Origin: Desulfuromonadales bacterium
Lineage (GTDB): Bacteria; Desulfobacterota; Desulfuromonadia; Desulfuromonadales; BM103
Assembly (NCBI GenBank): GCA_014860225.1
Contig: JACZKE010000013.1
Span: forward strand, 1-64,000
Direction: 5' to 3'
DNA length: 64,000 nucleotides
The translations under genes were made by a program, and so were the position numbers. The notes under the pieces were generated by a model. The model ran no database searches, was not told the DNA's origin, and was given only the letters and a program-made list of their open reading frames with translations. Each line of letters opens with the position of its first letter. The first letter of the stretch is position 1. This document shows positions 17,808-27,275 of this stretch, piece after piece.

Positions 17808-18575
17808 TTATATACCCATCGGCAGGAAAACGACCTTCTTCAGCACGCTGTTGACACCCCTCTCCCACTTGCCGACCACCGTGAAAGCCATCATGTCCTG
17901 GATGGCGATCACCTTGCCGAATATACGCTCATAGCTCAGATTCTCCTCTTCACCAGACCGGCTGTTGGTTAGCAGAAGCAGCTTTCCTGAAGCATCCCTG
18001 GCATTGCTCAGCCGCCAGGCGAGCACCTCAACATTACGGGCTGAATTGAACAGTTTCTGTCCATCAAGTGAATCAAGCATGAATTGTTCACTCTGCCAGT
18101 TGTAGGCGCTGCGAACCATTCCCACCATGCCTGTCATCAGGGCGAAAACCCGGTCGCCCTGGTAATCGGGGTTGAAGGCCAGGTCCAGAGCTGCCGTACC
18201 CTGCTGATTGTTCAGCTCTTTGAAAATCAGGCGGCCAGGAGTATCGAAAATCTGACTCTGTCGTTGACCGATAGACATGCCACTCTTCTTGTCCAGCTCA
18301 CGGGGATTGCGTTTGTAGAGCTTCACCAGCAACTCCTCCATGAGATGATTCAATTCATGCAGGCTGGTATCAGCAATCCTGTCGATATCGGTTTTGGCAA
18401 ATGAACTGAGAGCCGAGGTGTCAATGGGATTGCGGCACCCGGTCAGTGAGGATAGGACAGAGAAACAGACAAGAAGCAACAAGAACCTGGACACCAGGGA
18501 GAAGACAGGCTCAGACAATTTCTTAACGAAGCAGATGGACACGGAAATGCACCGTAAGGAACTCTTGGAAATCAT
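17808..18575 (-). CDS. Putative lipoprotein of unknown function
   Basis: 255 residues. A basic N-terminus and hydrophobic helix end in LTGC (Cys about residue 47), predicting a lipoprotein with a rather long leader. The mature part is mostly helical with Glu/Arg-rich segments and a C-terminal AFTVVGKWERGVNSV; I do not recognise the family. The start overlaps the end of the upstream CBS/DUF294 gene by about 50 bp, so the two are probably co-transcribed and coupled. A later GTG (about 18496) would give a shorter leader but lacks a ribosome site. Confidence 0.6.
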   Translation of the reverse strand: MISKSSLRCISVSICFVKKLSEPVFSLVSRFLLLLVCFSVLSSLTGCRNPIDTSALSSFAKTDIDRIADTSLHELNHLMEELLVKLYKRNPRELDKKSGMSIGQRQSQIFDTPGRLIFKELNNQQGTAALDLAFNPDYQGDRVFALMTGMVGMVRSAYNWQSEQFMLDSLDGQKLFNSARNVEVLAWRLSNARDASGKLLLLTNSRSGEEENLSYERIFGKVIAIQDMMAFTVVGKWERGVNSVLKKVVFLPMGI

Positions 18576-19962
18576 TGACTTCTTTAAACGCCAATTTTAA
18601 GCGGCCTTTTTCCATATGATTGAGTTTGGACAGAGTGATGAAATTGCTCGGTTCATTGCCGGCTCGAATATTATCGACCTGGCAGCGCAGGCGCAGAAAA
18701 ACGAGGAAATTATAACTTGCTTCGAGGTCATCGGCCATCTTCTGCTTCAGTACGTCTTTTTCAACCAGGGACTCGATGCGCTCACGTGTGCCGCCGTCCA
18801 TGATTCCCGCTTCCATGGCCAGGGCCTTCACACCTTCGGTGATGGCAAAGATACCTGCTTTTTTGATGTCCAGTTGTCCGCGACGCTCTTCACTATGCTC
18901 CACCTTGATGCCGCCGAAGAAGCCCAGCGGAGGTTTGAAACGATTGATATTAGCCGCTGATCGCGTCAGAAACATTTTCTCCTCGCTAAAATGTCCGGCA
19001 AGCATTTTTTTCAGACCTTTTTCAAGACTCGGGTCACCGTAGATTGTGCGCAGATCAAAGAACATGCTGCCGTTGAGAATATTTTCAGGCAGTGGGGTGG
19101 TCAGCCAATGGTTCAGGATTTCCTGCCACTCGCTGAGGCTGCGTCTCCAGAACTTATTTTTTGCCATGATGCCGCCAGGACAGGGAGGAACGCCAATTTC
19201 AATGAGAGCGTCAATCAACTTCGCTGAGAAAGCTTCTATCATGGCAATTTCAGCATTCGAGAGGTCATCCGAATAAATAATGGCATTGTCCTGATCAGTG
19301 GTCAGGGTCTGCTCACGGCGACCTTCACTGCCCAGGACAACAAAAGCAAATTTATCAGGAAGGTCGCTGAATTGCCTGGTACGCAACAGCTCGATCAAAC
19401 GCAGCAGCAACTGATCGTTGAGCAATGCTATCATTCGCACCAGTTCACGAGGTGGGACACCGGTTCCTACAAGATGAATAACCAGACCCTGAATCTGCTT
19501 ATGATGCGACTTCAGATCTTCCAGGGTTGCGGCATGATCGATATCCCGCACCAGCTTCTGCGGTGAATGGGTCTGAAGACGCATGATATCAGTGACGGTA
19601 ATAATTCCGGACAGTCGATTTTCCTGATCTACAACACAAATTCGATGAATGCTGTTCTTTGAAATCCGATATAAAGCCTCAAAAATAAAATCATTTTCGC
19701 TGACCGTGATCAGCGGTGCATTCATGATTTTTCGGGCAACAACTGCGGCAGGATCAACACCTTGGGCAACAATTTTGCTGCGTAAATCGCGATCCGTCAC
19801 TATCCCGACCGGATTGTCCTTTTCACAGACGATCACACTGGAGATCTGTAAATCCCGCATGATGCCGGCAATCTTCAGGACGCTGTCTTCAGGATCACAG
19901 GTCGCCACATTGCGCCGGCAATATTTCTTGACAGGCTGGAAGAGGATGTTTTCTTCTGACAT
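18523..19962 (-). CDS. CBS-pair and DUF294 putative nucleotidyltransferase
   Basis: The 479-residue protein has two CBS motifs (about 15-130; GIVTDRDLR and GIITVTDIMR), which usually bind adenine nucleotides. A nucleotidyltransferase-like DUF294 domain follows with GSEGRREQTLTTDQDNAI (the GS...DxD pattern, about residues 207-224), and a helical DUF294_C domain closes it (KKAGIFAITEGVKALA). Relatives often also carry an N-terminal cyclic-nucleotide-binding domain; it is absent here. Some members resemble GlnD/GlnE-like signalling transferases, but no substrate is established. AAGGA lies 7 nt before the ATG. The downstream lipoprotein gene overlaps its 3' end. Confidence 0.85.
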   Translation of the reverse strand: MSEENILFQPVKKYCRRNVATCDPEDSVLKIAGIMRDLQISSVIVCEKDNPVGIVTDRDLRSKIVAQGVDPAAVVARKIMNAPLITVSENDFIFEALYRISKNSIHRICVVDQENRLSGIITVTDIMRLQTHSPQKLVRDIDHAATLEDLKSHHKQIQGLVIHLVGTGVPPRELVRMIALLNDQLLLRLIELLRTRQFSDLPDKFAFVVLGSEGRREQTLTTDQDNAIIYSDDLSNAEIAMIEAFSAKLIDALIEIGVPPCPGGIMAKNKFWRRSLSEWQEILNHWLTTPLPENILNGSMFFDLRTIYGDPSLEKGLKKMLAGHFSEEKMFLTRSAANINRFKPPLGFFGGIKVEHSEERRGQLDIKKAGIFAITEGVKALAMEAGIMDGGTRERIESLVEKDVLKQKMADDLEASYNFLVFLRLRCQVDNIRAGNEPSNFITLSKLNHMEKGRLKLAFKEVNDFQEFLTVHFRVHLLR

Positions 19963-20130
19963 CTGGAAATCCTTGCGACGGTTTGATACAGAGGATTTCA
20001 GGCTACGGTGATCACGGAGGAAACACCATTAATCTAGCTTTGAAGTGTCAGAGGTGCAAGAGAATTAATGGTAGAGGATTAATGGCTGGGAGCTGAAAGA
20101 TTCGCCAGCCTCCCAACTCCAGGCACCAAT

Positions 20131-20164
20131 ATGAAGGGCCGCTCCTTGCAGAGCGGCCCTTCAT
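20131..20164. terminator. Hairpin downstream of acnB
   Basis: Perfect 14-bp arms (20131-20144 and 20151-20164) enclose a 6-nt loop, 26 bases after the acnB stop. It is GC-rich and positioned as a terminator for the minus-strand acnB transcript, though the U-run is poor. Confidence 0.65.
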
Positions 20165-20189
20165 GTTTCACTTATCAGACTGATTCAGG

Positions 20190-22730
20190 TTACGCCGACA
20201 GCTTGAACTCCTCCATCTCATCAAACTGCAGGTACTGGTAAATTTGATCTTTCTTCGGTGCGACCTTCTCCTTGTAGACCGCAAAGTACTCGGCTGGAGT
20301 CGGCAGTTTGCCCATGTTCGTGGTAATCGCACCCAGCTCAGCGCTACCGAGATAAACCTTGGCGCCGGTGCCGATGCGGTCGTCAAAGTTTCTGGTTGAG
20401 GTGGAGAACATGTTTACACCGTCAGGCACGCGGGCCTGATTACCCATGCAGAGAGAGCAACCGGCGATCTCGATACGGGCGCCGATGGCGCTGTAGATCG
20501 AGAATATCGCCTCTTCCTTCAGCTTGGCCTGATCCATGCGGGTTGGCGGGCAGATCCAGGTGCGCACATTCGGGTTAAACTTCTGTCCGCGCCAGATTTC
20601 GGCAGCGGCCCGGAAGTGACCGATGTTGGTCATGCAGGAACCGAGAAAAACATCCTGGATCGGCGTGCCGGCGACAGCACTGAGCAGCTTGACATCATCG
20701 GGATCGTTCGGACAGGCCAGAATTGGTTCTGTGATCTCAGCCAGGTCAATTTCGATGACCGCAGCGTACTCGGCATTGGCATCGGCTTCAAGCAGCTTGG
20801 GATCCTTGAGCCACTCCTGAACAGCCTCAATACGCTTGCGCAGAGTATCCGGATGCTGGTAGCCCTCTTCAATCATCTTTTCCATCAGGGCGATATTGGA
20901 GCGCAGGTAAGTACAGACGGACGCCTCGGAAAGCTTGATGCAGCCGGCAGCAGCGGAACGTTCGGCAGCAGCGTCAGTCAACTCGAAAGCCTGCTCGACC
21001 GAGAGGTCCGGCAAACCTTCCATCTCAAGGATGCGGCCGTTGAAGATATTGACCTTGTTCTTCTTCGGTACGGTCAAAAGACCCTGCTTGATCGCCCAGT
21101 AGGGAATCGCGTTAACTGCATCGCGCAGAGTGATGCCTTCGTTGAACTCGCCCTTGAAGCGAACCAGCACTGACTCGGGCATATCTAGCGGCATAAAACC
21201 GAGAGCGCCGCCAAAAGCGACCAGTCCGGAACCGGCCGGGAAGCTGATGCCGATCGGGAAACGGGTGTGCGAATCACCGCCGGTACCGACGGTGTCGGGA
21301 ATAAGCAGGCGATTCAACCAACTGTGGATGACGCCATCGCCAGGACGCAAAGCAACGCCTTCGCGGTCGGCAATGAACTTTGGCAGGTTAGCGTGCATCT
21401 TCACGTCTGCCGGCTTGGGATAGGCCGCTGTGTGACAGAACGATTGCATGAACATCGGCGACAGGAACTTGAGGCAGGCCAGCTCCTTCAATTCGTCGGC
21501 GGTCATCGGGCCGGTGGTATCCTGGGAACCGACTGTAGTCATGACCGGCTCGCAGGCGGTTCCGGGCAGGATGCCGTCAACACCGCAGGCCTTGCCTACC
21601 ATTTTCTGCGCCTGGGTGTAACCCTGGCCAGGTTTCGGGGTCGGATTGTCCGGTTTGGCGAAGAGGTCGGCTTCACCCTTGCCGAGGGTTTTACAGGCTT
21701 TGCTGGTTACTGCACGACCGATGATAAGTGGAATACGACCACCAGCGCGATACTCGTCGGGCACCGTGTTCGGCTTGATGTCGAAAGTTGAGACGACTTC
21801 ACCGGCTTCGTTGGTGACTTCACCCTTGGCGGTGTTGATGGTGATCACATCGCCCATGTTCAGGTTGGCAACGTCCATGCGCAGCGGCAGGGCACCGGAA
21901 TCCTGTGCGGTGTTGAAAAAGATCGGAGCGATCACGCCGCCGATGATCACGCCGCCACGGCGTTTGTTCGGTACACAGGGGATGTCGTCGCCGATGTACC
22001 AGAGTACGCTGTTGCAGGCCGACTTGCGCGACGAACCGGTTCCGACCACGTCGCCGACAAAAGCGACCTGGTGACCTGCAGCGCGCCACTTGATGATTTC
22101 TTCAATACCACCAGGGAAGCGGGTTTTGCCCATAGCCAGGGCGTGCAGAGGGATGTCAGGGCGACTCCAGGCATCACCGGCCGGCGAGAAATCGTCAGTG
22201 TTGATTTCACCTTCGACCTTGAATACTTTGACAGTGATGATCTCGGGCATTGCAGGCTTGTTTGTAAACCACTCGGCGTTGGCCCAGGATTCTGCGACCT
22301 TCATAGCAGCGGCGTTGCTCTTGGCCAGCTCAAGGATCTGCGCAGCTGCATCGTAGACATAAGTCATGCCGGACAGGGCACAAGCAGCTTCGTCTGCCAG
22401 TTCGGCGTTACCCAAAGCGCTGATCAGCGGCTGGACATTGTAACCACCGATCATGGTGCCGAGGATCTGTACAGCCTTTTTCCTGTTGATCAGCGGAGAG
22501 CTTTTGGCCCCGGTCAGGATTTCGGCCAAAAAACCTGCCTTGACTTCAGCGGCAGGGTCGACTCCGGGCGACACACGCTCGGTAAAGAGCTTCATCAGGA
22601 AATCTTCCTTGCCGGCAGGCGGATCCTGTAACAGTTCACAAAGGGCAGTGGTCTGCTCGGGGCTGAGCGGCAAGGCCGGAATCCCCTGAGCATTACGCTC
22701 TTTTTCATGCATCAGATAAGCTTCGATCAT
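20190..22730 (-). CDS. acnB: Aconitate hydratase B
   Basis: AcnB isomerises citrate to isocitrate via cis-aconitate using a [4Fe-4S] cluster. The product is 846 residues. It starts MIEAYLMHEKERNAQGIPAL, the typical AcnB HEAT-like domain; the swivel domain (DDFSPAGDAWSRPDIPLHA) precedes the catalytic core. Cluster cysteines are visible in GSCMTNIGHF and CSLCMGNQ. I moved the start to the ATG at 22730, which has a strong GGAGGAGAG site; the longer frame has no support. It is a single-gene unit with its own promoter (see 22831-22863) and works with icd, mdh and kor in this window. Confidence 0.96.
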   Translation of the reverse strand: MIEAYLMHEKERNAQGIPALPLSPEQTTALCELLQDPPAGKEDFLMKLFTERVSPGVDPAAEVKAGFLAEILTGAKSSPLINRKKAVQILGTMIGGYNVQPLISALGNAELADEAACALSGMTYVYDAAAQILELAKSNAAAMKVAESWANAEWFTNKPAMPEIITVKVFKVEGEINTDDFSPAGDAWSRPDIPLHALAMGKTRFPGGIEEIIKWRAAGHQVAFVGDVVGTGSSRKSACNSVLWYIGDDIPCVPNKRRGGVIIGGVIAPIFFNTAQDSGALPLRMDVANLNMGDVITINTAKGEVTNEAGEVVSTFDIKPNTVPDEYRAGGRIPLIIGRAVTSKACKTLGKGEADLFAKPDNPTPKPGQGYTQAQKMVGKACGVDGILPGTACEPVMTTVGSQDTTGPMTADELKELACLKFLSPMFMQSFCHTAAYPKPADVKMHANLPKFIADREGVALRPGDGVIHSWLNRLLIPDTVGTGGDSHTRFPIGISFPAGSGLVAFGGALGFMPLDMPESVLVRFKGEFNEGITLRDAVNAIPYWAIKQGLLTVPKKNKVNIFNGRILEMEGLPDLSVEQAFELTDAAAERSAAAGCIKLSEASVCTYLRSNIALMEKMIEEGYQHPDTLRKRIEAVQEWLKDPKLLEADANAEYAAVIEIDLAEITEPILACPNDPDDVKLLSAVAGTPIQDVFLGSCMTNIGHFRAAAEIWRGQKFNPNVRTWICPPTRMDQAKLKEEAIFSIYSAIGARIEIAGCSLCMGNQARVPDGVNMFSTSTRNFDDRIGTGAKVYLGSAELGAITTNMGKLPTPAEYFAVYKEKVAPKKDQIYQYLQFDEMEEFKLSA

Positions 22731-22830
22731 CTCTCTCCTCCATCGTGTTGTTGGTGAACGAAATGGTTTCGCCACCTATTTATAGTCTGTTTGTTTTCAT
22801 GAATTGTGGTTTAAGGTCAAGCTGAAACTT

Positions 22831-22863
22831 GCATACTGTATACGATTTTGCAGACTCCGTCAA
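22831..22863 (-). promoter_or_regulatory. acnB promoter with palindromic operator
   Basis: On the minus strand TTGACG (22863-22858) is followed by a -10-like region that overlaps GTATACAGTATGC (22843-22831). The 13-mer differs by one base from the perfect palindrome that overlaps the icd promoter at 31428-31440. Location about 100 bp upstream of acnB suits a repressor operator. The shared motif is directly visible; the regulator is unknown. Confidence 0.5.
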
Positions 22864-23026
22864 CGCACAAACCGGCATAATTTGACGTCATATTTCAGTA
22901 CTTTGATCTCAGTATTTCCACCTTTCCGACGGCCATAAAAACATGGGATATGTCGGTTCTGATGCCTGTGACATATTTTGACACACAGCAGCAGTTTACT
23001 CACAGGCGAACAGCAAGGAGGAGAAG

Positions 23027-23110
23027 ATGTTTGAGATTATTATGTTGTTTGCTTTTTTATATGCAGCTACCAGTCAACTCCTTCCCTGGAGATTGGCCAC
23101 GAGGGCATAG
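23027..23110 (+). CDS. Possible 27-residue hydrophobic microprotein
   Basis: A very strong ribosome site (AAGGAGGAG) sits 3-4 nt before an ATG that opens a 27-codon frame, beginning MFEIIMLFAFLYAATSQLLP and ending WRLATRA before a TAG. The product would be one membrane-spanning helix with a basic C-terminal tail, the plan of many small regulatory membrane peptides or leader peptides. No relative is known to me. It lies alone between acnB and comEC. The call depends on the ribosome site and the helix only. Confidence 0.4.
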   Translation: MFEIIMLFAFLYAATSQLLPWRLATRA

Positions 23111-23220
23111 CGGATGTGCAATGGACAGTCTGCATCGGACAGTCTTTGCATGGGCGATATGTTGTGATACTCTGAATTTCATTTTATGGAATCTATTGAC
23201 ACTTTGGAGGGTCGCTCATC

Positions 23221-23358
23221 ATGCAACAAAAACGAACCTGGAAAAAAGCCATTCATTTTAGTCCGATCCTTACGCTTCTTTTCTTCTCGGCACTTGCCGG
23301 GAACCGGAATTCCGTCACTCCAGCCTCACTTTTGGCAAGATTTGGCGTCAAGCGATAA
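23221..23358 (+). CDS. Possible 45-residue small protein preceding comEC
   Basis: A GGAGGG site lies 10 nt before this ATG. The frame encodes a basic start (MQQKRTWKKAIHF), a hydrophobic stretch (PILTLLFFSALAG) and a basic end (ARFGVKR), and stops 3 bases before the comEC start codon, so translation could be coupled. It could be a small exported or membrane peptide, or chance. I recognise no family. Confidence 0.35.
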   Translation: MQQKRTWKKAIHFSPILTLLFFSALAGNRNSVTPASLLARFGVKR

Positions 23359-23361
23359 TCC

Positions 23362-25719
23362 TTGACACCCTTTATGCTGCTGGCCGCATATGCGACCGGC
23401 ATCGCCATGGTGTGCTTCGTTGCGCCATGGGATATCACCGGCTTTGGCATGGCGACAGGCTTCCTGCTGTTGCTATGGGCAGGTCTCTACCGCTCAACTC
23501 TGGCTTGGCTTCCATTCCTCGGTCTCCTGGTTGTTGCCGGCTTCCTGCGTGCGTCTCTGGAGCTTGAACCGCCCTCCACTGCAAACCATATCAGTCGATT
23601 TGCCGAGACTTCTCCACTGATCCTCGAAGGGACCATCCTTACCATTGAGAAGAGGGCCGCCGGAGGATACCGTCTGCGTGCAAAGATGCGCCAGGTCATA
23701 AAAAGCCACGCGACGGCCAAAGCTTCGGGTGACGTTCTGGTCTACGTTAAAGAAGGAGAATTGACGGTTCGACCGGGGCAACTGGTCCGATGGCGTTCAG
23801 CCTTGCGCAAGCCGTCAAGTTTCGGCAACCCGGGTGGGTTTGACTATCCGCTTTATCTTGCAGCGAACGGGATCTATGTAACTGCTTTTATTGCGCATGC
23901 CGAAGATTTGGTGGTTCTGGTCAATCATCCGGAGCAGCAAGGCAAACCGCTTGAGAATTTGCGCCTCTCTCTCGCCGCGCATATTGAACAGACCGTCCCC
24001 GAGCATGCCGTGGGACTTGTTCAGTCATTATTGCTCGGCATACGCGGCGGTGTCAGCGATGAGCAGCGGCAACTCCTCTCCGATAGCGGCGTAGCACATC
24101 TCTTCGCGATTTCCGGACTGCATTTCGGCCTGCTGGCACTGCTGCTTTACCAGCTCAGCAAGTGGCTCTACATGCGCAGCCAACGCTTGATCCTCTGGTG
24201 CCCACCGCAGCGTATTCTGCCGGTACTGCTGATCTTTCCCCTGGCTGCGTACCTTTTATTAACCGGCAACGCCTGGGCCACGCGGCGTGCCTTTCTGATG
24301 ATCTCTGTGGTAGCTATGCTCTTCGCAAGGAGCCGTCGCACGCCATCCTTCTCACTGCTGGCTACAATAGCCATCTGCCTGTTGATCATGAATCCGCTAG
24401 CCCTTTTTCAGCCCGGCTTTCAGCTCTCTTTTGCCGGTGTCGCAGGGATCCTGGCCTGGTTGCCTTGCTGGCAACGACCACTTAACAGACTTCCTGGCCA
24501 GATCCGCTGGCCGCTGACCCTGATTCTGACCACGACCGCAGCAACCCTGGCAACGGCACCGGCAACGCTTTGGCACTTTCACCAGTTTGCTCCTGCAGGG
24601 CTACTGACCAACCTGATTGCCATTCCGCTAATTGCCTGGGGTGCAGTACCGCTGGGCCTGGTCAGCATGGCGGCCCTGCCCTTTTCAAGTCTGATTGCCG
24701 ATTGGGGCCTGCTGTTTTCTGCCGAGCTGGTGACTTTTGCGCTCAGTATGGTCTCAATCATCTGCAAGTGGCCGGGACTGGCAGCGGTCCCGTTCTACCT
24801 GACAGCCTCCGGCTTGATCCTTCTAATCGGAGCTTTGATTTTATTGCTGCCCTTCGGCAACAAGAAATGCCACTGGCAGTGCCGTCTGGCCATTCTGCTG
24901 ATTACCCTGGGGACAGCCTGGCTGGCAAAACCACATATTGCCGATTTTCAGGTGACAGCCTTAAGTGTCGGTCAAGGTGACGCAACCCTGGTGTCCCTGG
25001 CTGACGATGTTCACTATCTGGTTGACGGCGGTGGCCTGACCGGTTCCAGTATCGACACGGGAGAGCAACTCATCGCACCTGCACTTGGCCGCATGGGCAT
25101 AAATCATCTGCAGGGGGTAATCCTCACTCACAATCATCCTGACCACAGCTCAGGTTTGACCTATATTCTGCGACGCCTGCCGGTTGAGCATTTTTACTTT
25201 GCAGACGAGGCTGTCATGCTCGCACCACAGCTGCAGGAGGTTCTGCAGCAACAGCATGTAACGGTGCATCAGATTGATGAGGGCTGGTCTCAGATTCACA
25301 AGAGTGCCAGCCAAACATTCAGTCTGTTTGCTCCGTCGCAAAACGCGCGGGACATAAATGATCGTTCAATTGTTGTATTTGCCGGGCAGCAGGGAGATGG
25401 TGTCCTGTTGACAGCTGATCTCGGCAAGGCAGGTCTGCAGCAACTGTTCACAGCAGGGATCCCTGAGCCGGTTACGCTTTTAAAATTACCGCATCACGGC
25501 AGTCGTCACAACCAGCCGGAATTCTATCTTGACTGGTTAAAGCCAACAGCAACCTTCGTCTCGTCCGGGCACGGCAATACGTACGGGTTTCCACATCAAC
25601 AAGTCATCGAGGCATGCAGCGAACGACAGGTCCCGCTTTTCAGAACAGACCAGCAGGGTATGTTGATTTTTTACACCGACAACGGACGGTGGCAGTCACA
25701 GACAGGCAAGGCTTTATAA
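23362..25719 (+). CDS. comEC: DNA internalization protein ComEC/Rec2
   Basis: ComEC forms the inner-membrane channel for single-stranded DNA uptake. The 785-residue product has N-terminal membrane helices followed by an OB-fold DUF4131 region (about 30-190), the multi-helix Competence domain (GISGLHFGLLALLLY-like HLFAISGLHFG, about 220-500) and a C-terminal metallo-beta-lactamase-like domain with LSVGQGDATLV, LTHNHPDHSSG and LPHHGSRHN. All expected domains are present. The start is a TTG at 23362 or the ATG at 23374; no clear ribosome site precedes either. With the type IV pilus genes elsewhere in the window it suggests potential for natural transformation. Confidence 0.92.
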   Translation: MTPFMLLAAYATGIAMVCFVAPWDITGFGMATGFLLLLWAGLYRSTLAWLPFLGLLVVAGFLRASLELEPPSTANHISRFAETSPLILEGTILTIEKRAAGGYRLRAKMRQVIKSHATAKASGDVLVYVKEGELTVRPGQLVRWRSALRKPSSFGNPGGFDYPLYLAANGIYVTAFIAHAEDLVVLVNHPEQQGKPLENLRLSLAAHIEQTVPEHAVGLVQSLLLGIRGGVSDEQRQLLSDSGVAHLFAISGLHFGLLALLLYQLSKWLYMRSQRLILWCPPQRILPVLLIFPLAAYLLLTGNAWATRRAFLMISVVAMLFARSRRTPSFSLLATIAICLLIMNPLALFQPGFQLSFAGVAGILAWLPCWQRPLNRLPGQIRWPLTLILTTTAATLATAPATLWHFHQFAPAGLLTNLIAIPLIAWGAVPLGLVSMAALPFSSLIADWGLLFSAELVTFALSMVSIICKWPGLAAVPFYLTASGLILLIGALILLLPFGNKKCHWQCRLAILLITLGTAWLAKPHIADFQVTALSVGQGDATLVSLADDVHYLVDGGGLTGSSIDTGEQLIAPALGRMGINHLQGVILTHNHPDHSSGLTYILRRLPVEHFYFADEAVMLAPQLQEVLQQQHVTVHQIDEGWSQIHKSASQTFSLFAPSQNARDINDRSIVVFAGQQGDGVLLTADLGKAGLQQLFTAGIPEPVTLLKLPHHGSRHNQPEFYLDWLKPTATFVSSGHGNTYGFPHQQVIEACSERQVPLFRTDQQGMLIFYTDNGRWQSQTGKAL

Positions 25720-25775
25720 TTGACTCATTTCAAGGAGTTTGTTAGCTTGAAGGCCTCTTGAACCAGAGGCAAACC

Positions 25776-27149
25776 ATGCCAAAACCAAAAGTCCTGATTG
25801 TTGATGATGAAGTTTTTTTTCGCCGGCTCTTTACCGATATTCTATCGGATGGCGATCTGTATGACATTGAGTCTGTCAGTTCCGGCAAGGAAGCCCTTGA
25901 ATACCTGACCCGCATGCGTGTCGATGTTATCCTGGCCGACATGGTCATGCCGGAGATCTGCGGCCTGGAACTGATCCGCCGCACCCGCTCTTTGGATTCA
26001 GCCCCGGACATTATCCTCGCCACCGGCAATGCCACAGTAGAATCAGCCATACAAGCCCTTAAAAGCGGGGCACGCGACTACCTGATCAAACCATGCAACC
26101 CTGAGCAACTCCGTCATACAATCAAGGTCTGCCTTGAACAACGCCACCTGATTGCAGAGAACAGCCTGCTGCACAGCCAGATACGCCTTTATCAGAAAGG
26201 GCAGCACCTGTCCGGTCAGCTAAGTGTCGACTTGCTGTTCCAGGAATCTTTAAGCACTCTGCTGAACGAACTCGGTCTTGGCCGCGGCCTGGCATATCTG
26301 TCAAATCAGAACGGCATCACCCATATCGAAGCAAATGGCTTTGACAATGAAATGGCCAGGAAGTTCGCCGAACTGCTGCTTGAGCGCACCATGAAAATGG
26401 GACACGCCGAGTTGCTGAAGGCTGTAGACTGTCCGGAGATAAGCAGCTTAAATGAAGACCTTACTTCTCTCTGGATTTTTCCAATGAACACGGACAACCA
26501 GGAACACGGTAGCCTGATACTCTGCAATCCGAAAGGCGCCGAGTTTCCGGAAACGCCTCCCAAAGAGAACCTCACTTTTCTTGCCGAACAAGTCGCACTC
26601 AGCTTCCGAAATACCTGCCAGTACCAGGGGGCCCGCGAACTGATTTACACTGATGACCTGACAGGACTTTACAACCATCGTTATCTGAATATCGCAATCG
26701 AGCAAGAGATCCGCCGCTCCGAGCGTTATGGCCTCGAGTTTTCACTGGTTTTCATTGACCTCGACTTTTTCAAGCACATTAATGATGAGAACGGACACCT
26801 CGTTGGCAGCGGCGTGCTTCGCCAGGTTGGCAAACTGTTGCATGATTTTGTCCGTGAAGCCGACATGCTCTTCCGCTATGGCGGCGACGAATTTACTGCT
26901 CTGCTGGTTGAAACCGACACCATCGGGGCCGAGATCGTTGCAGAACGCATACGCTCAGGCATCGAGAGCTTCGACTTTGCCACAGGTCAGAACAAAATCC
27001 ACCGCCTCACTGCGACCGTAGGCCATGCCACATACCCTGTTCATGCGACAACCACGGAAGAGATGATTGATATGGCCGACCGGGCAATGTATCTGGGTAA
27101 AAACAACCGCAATGTGTCCCGTAGCGCTTCGGAGATCCTTAAAACTTGA
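25776..27149 (+). CDS. Response regulator with GGDEF output (diguanylate cyclase)
   Basis: The product is 457 residues. A receiver domain (1-120) has acidic VDDE and phospho-acceptor Asp in VILADMVMPE. A middle region of about 150 residues looks GAF-like. The C-terminal GGDEF domain has the intact active-site RYGGDEF and, five residues before it, the READ inhibitory-site motif (RxxD), so it should make cyclic di-GMP under product feedback. The ATG at 25776 was chosen over a TTG six codons upstream. It follows comEC by 56 bp. No kinase is adjacent. Confidence 0.92.
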   Translation: MPKPKVLIVDDEVFFRRLFTDILSDGDLYDIESVSSGKEALEYLTRMRVDVILADMVMPEICGLELIRRTRSLDSAPDIILATGNATVESAIQALKSGARDYLIKPCNPEQLRHTIKVCLEQRHLIAENSLLHSQIRLYQKGQHLSGQLSVDLLFQESLSTLLNELGLGRGLAYLSNQNGITHIEANGFDNEMARKFAELLLERTMKMGHAELLKAVDCPEISSLNEDLTSLWIFPMNTDNQEHGSLILCNPKGAEFPETPPKENLTFLAEQVALSFRNTCQYQGARELIYTDDLTGLYNHRYLNIAIEQEIRRSERYGLEFSLVFIDLDFFKHINDENGHLVGSGVLRQVGKLLHDFVREADMLFRYGGDEFTALLVETDTIGAEIVAERIRSGIESFDFATGQNKIHRLTATVGHATYPVHATTTEEMIDMADRAMYLGKNNRNVSRSASEILKT

Positions 27150-27275
27150 TCCCAGCGAGGCTCACTCCTCATCACCCTACCGGTTTTTTCGGACTCTCAG
27201 TATCAAAGAACTGGCATTACATCTGTTAACACTGACAATGGCGTTTTACGTCAAAAAATCCGGAGCATTTATTCC

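Noticed and set aside
22950-23261. 103-codon plus-strand frame between acnB and comEC
   Set aside because: No ribosome site and odd composition; the 27-codon frame inside the same DNA in another phase has a far better start.
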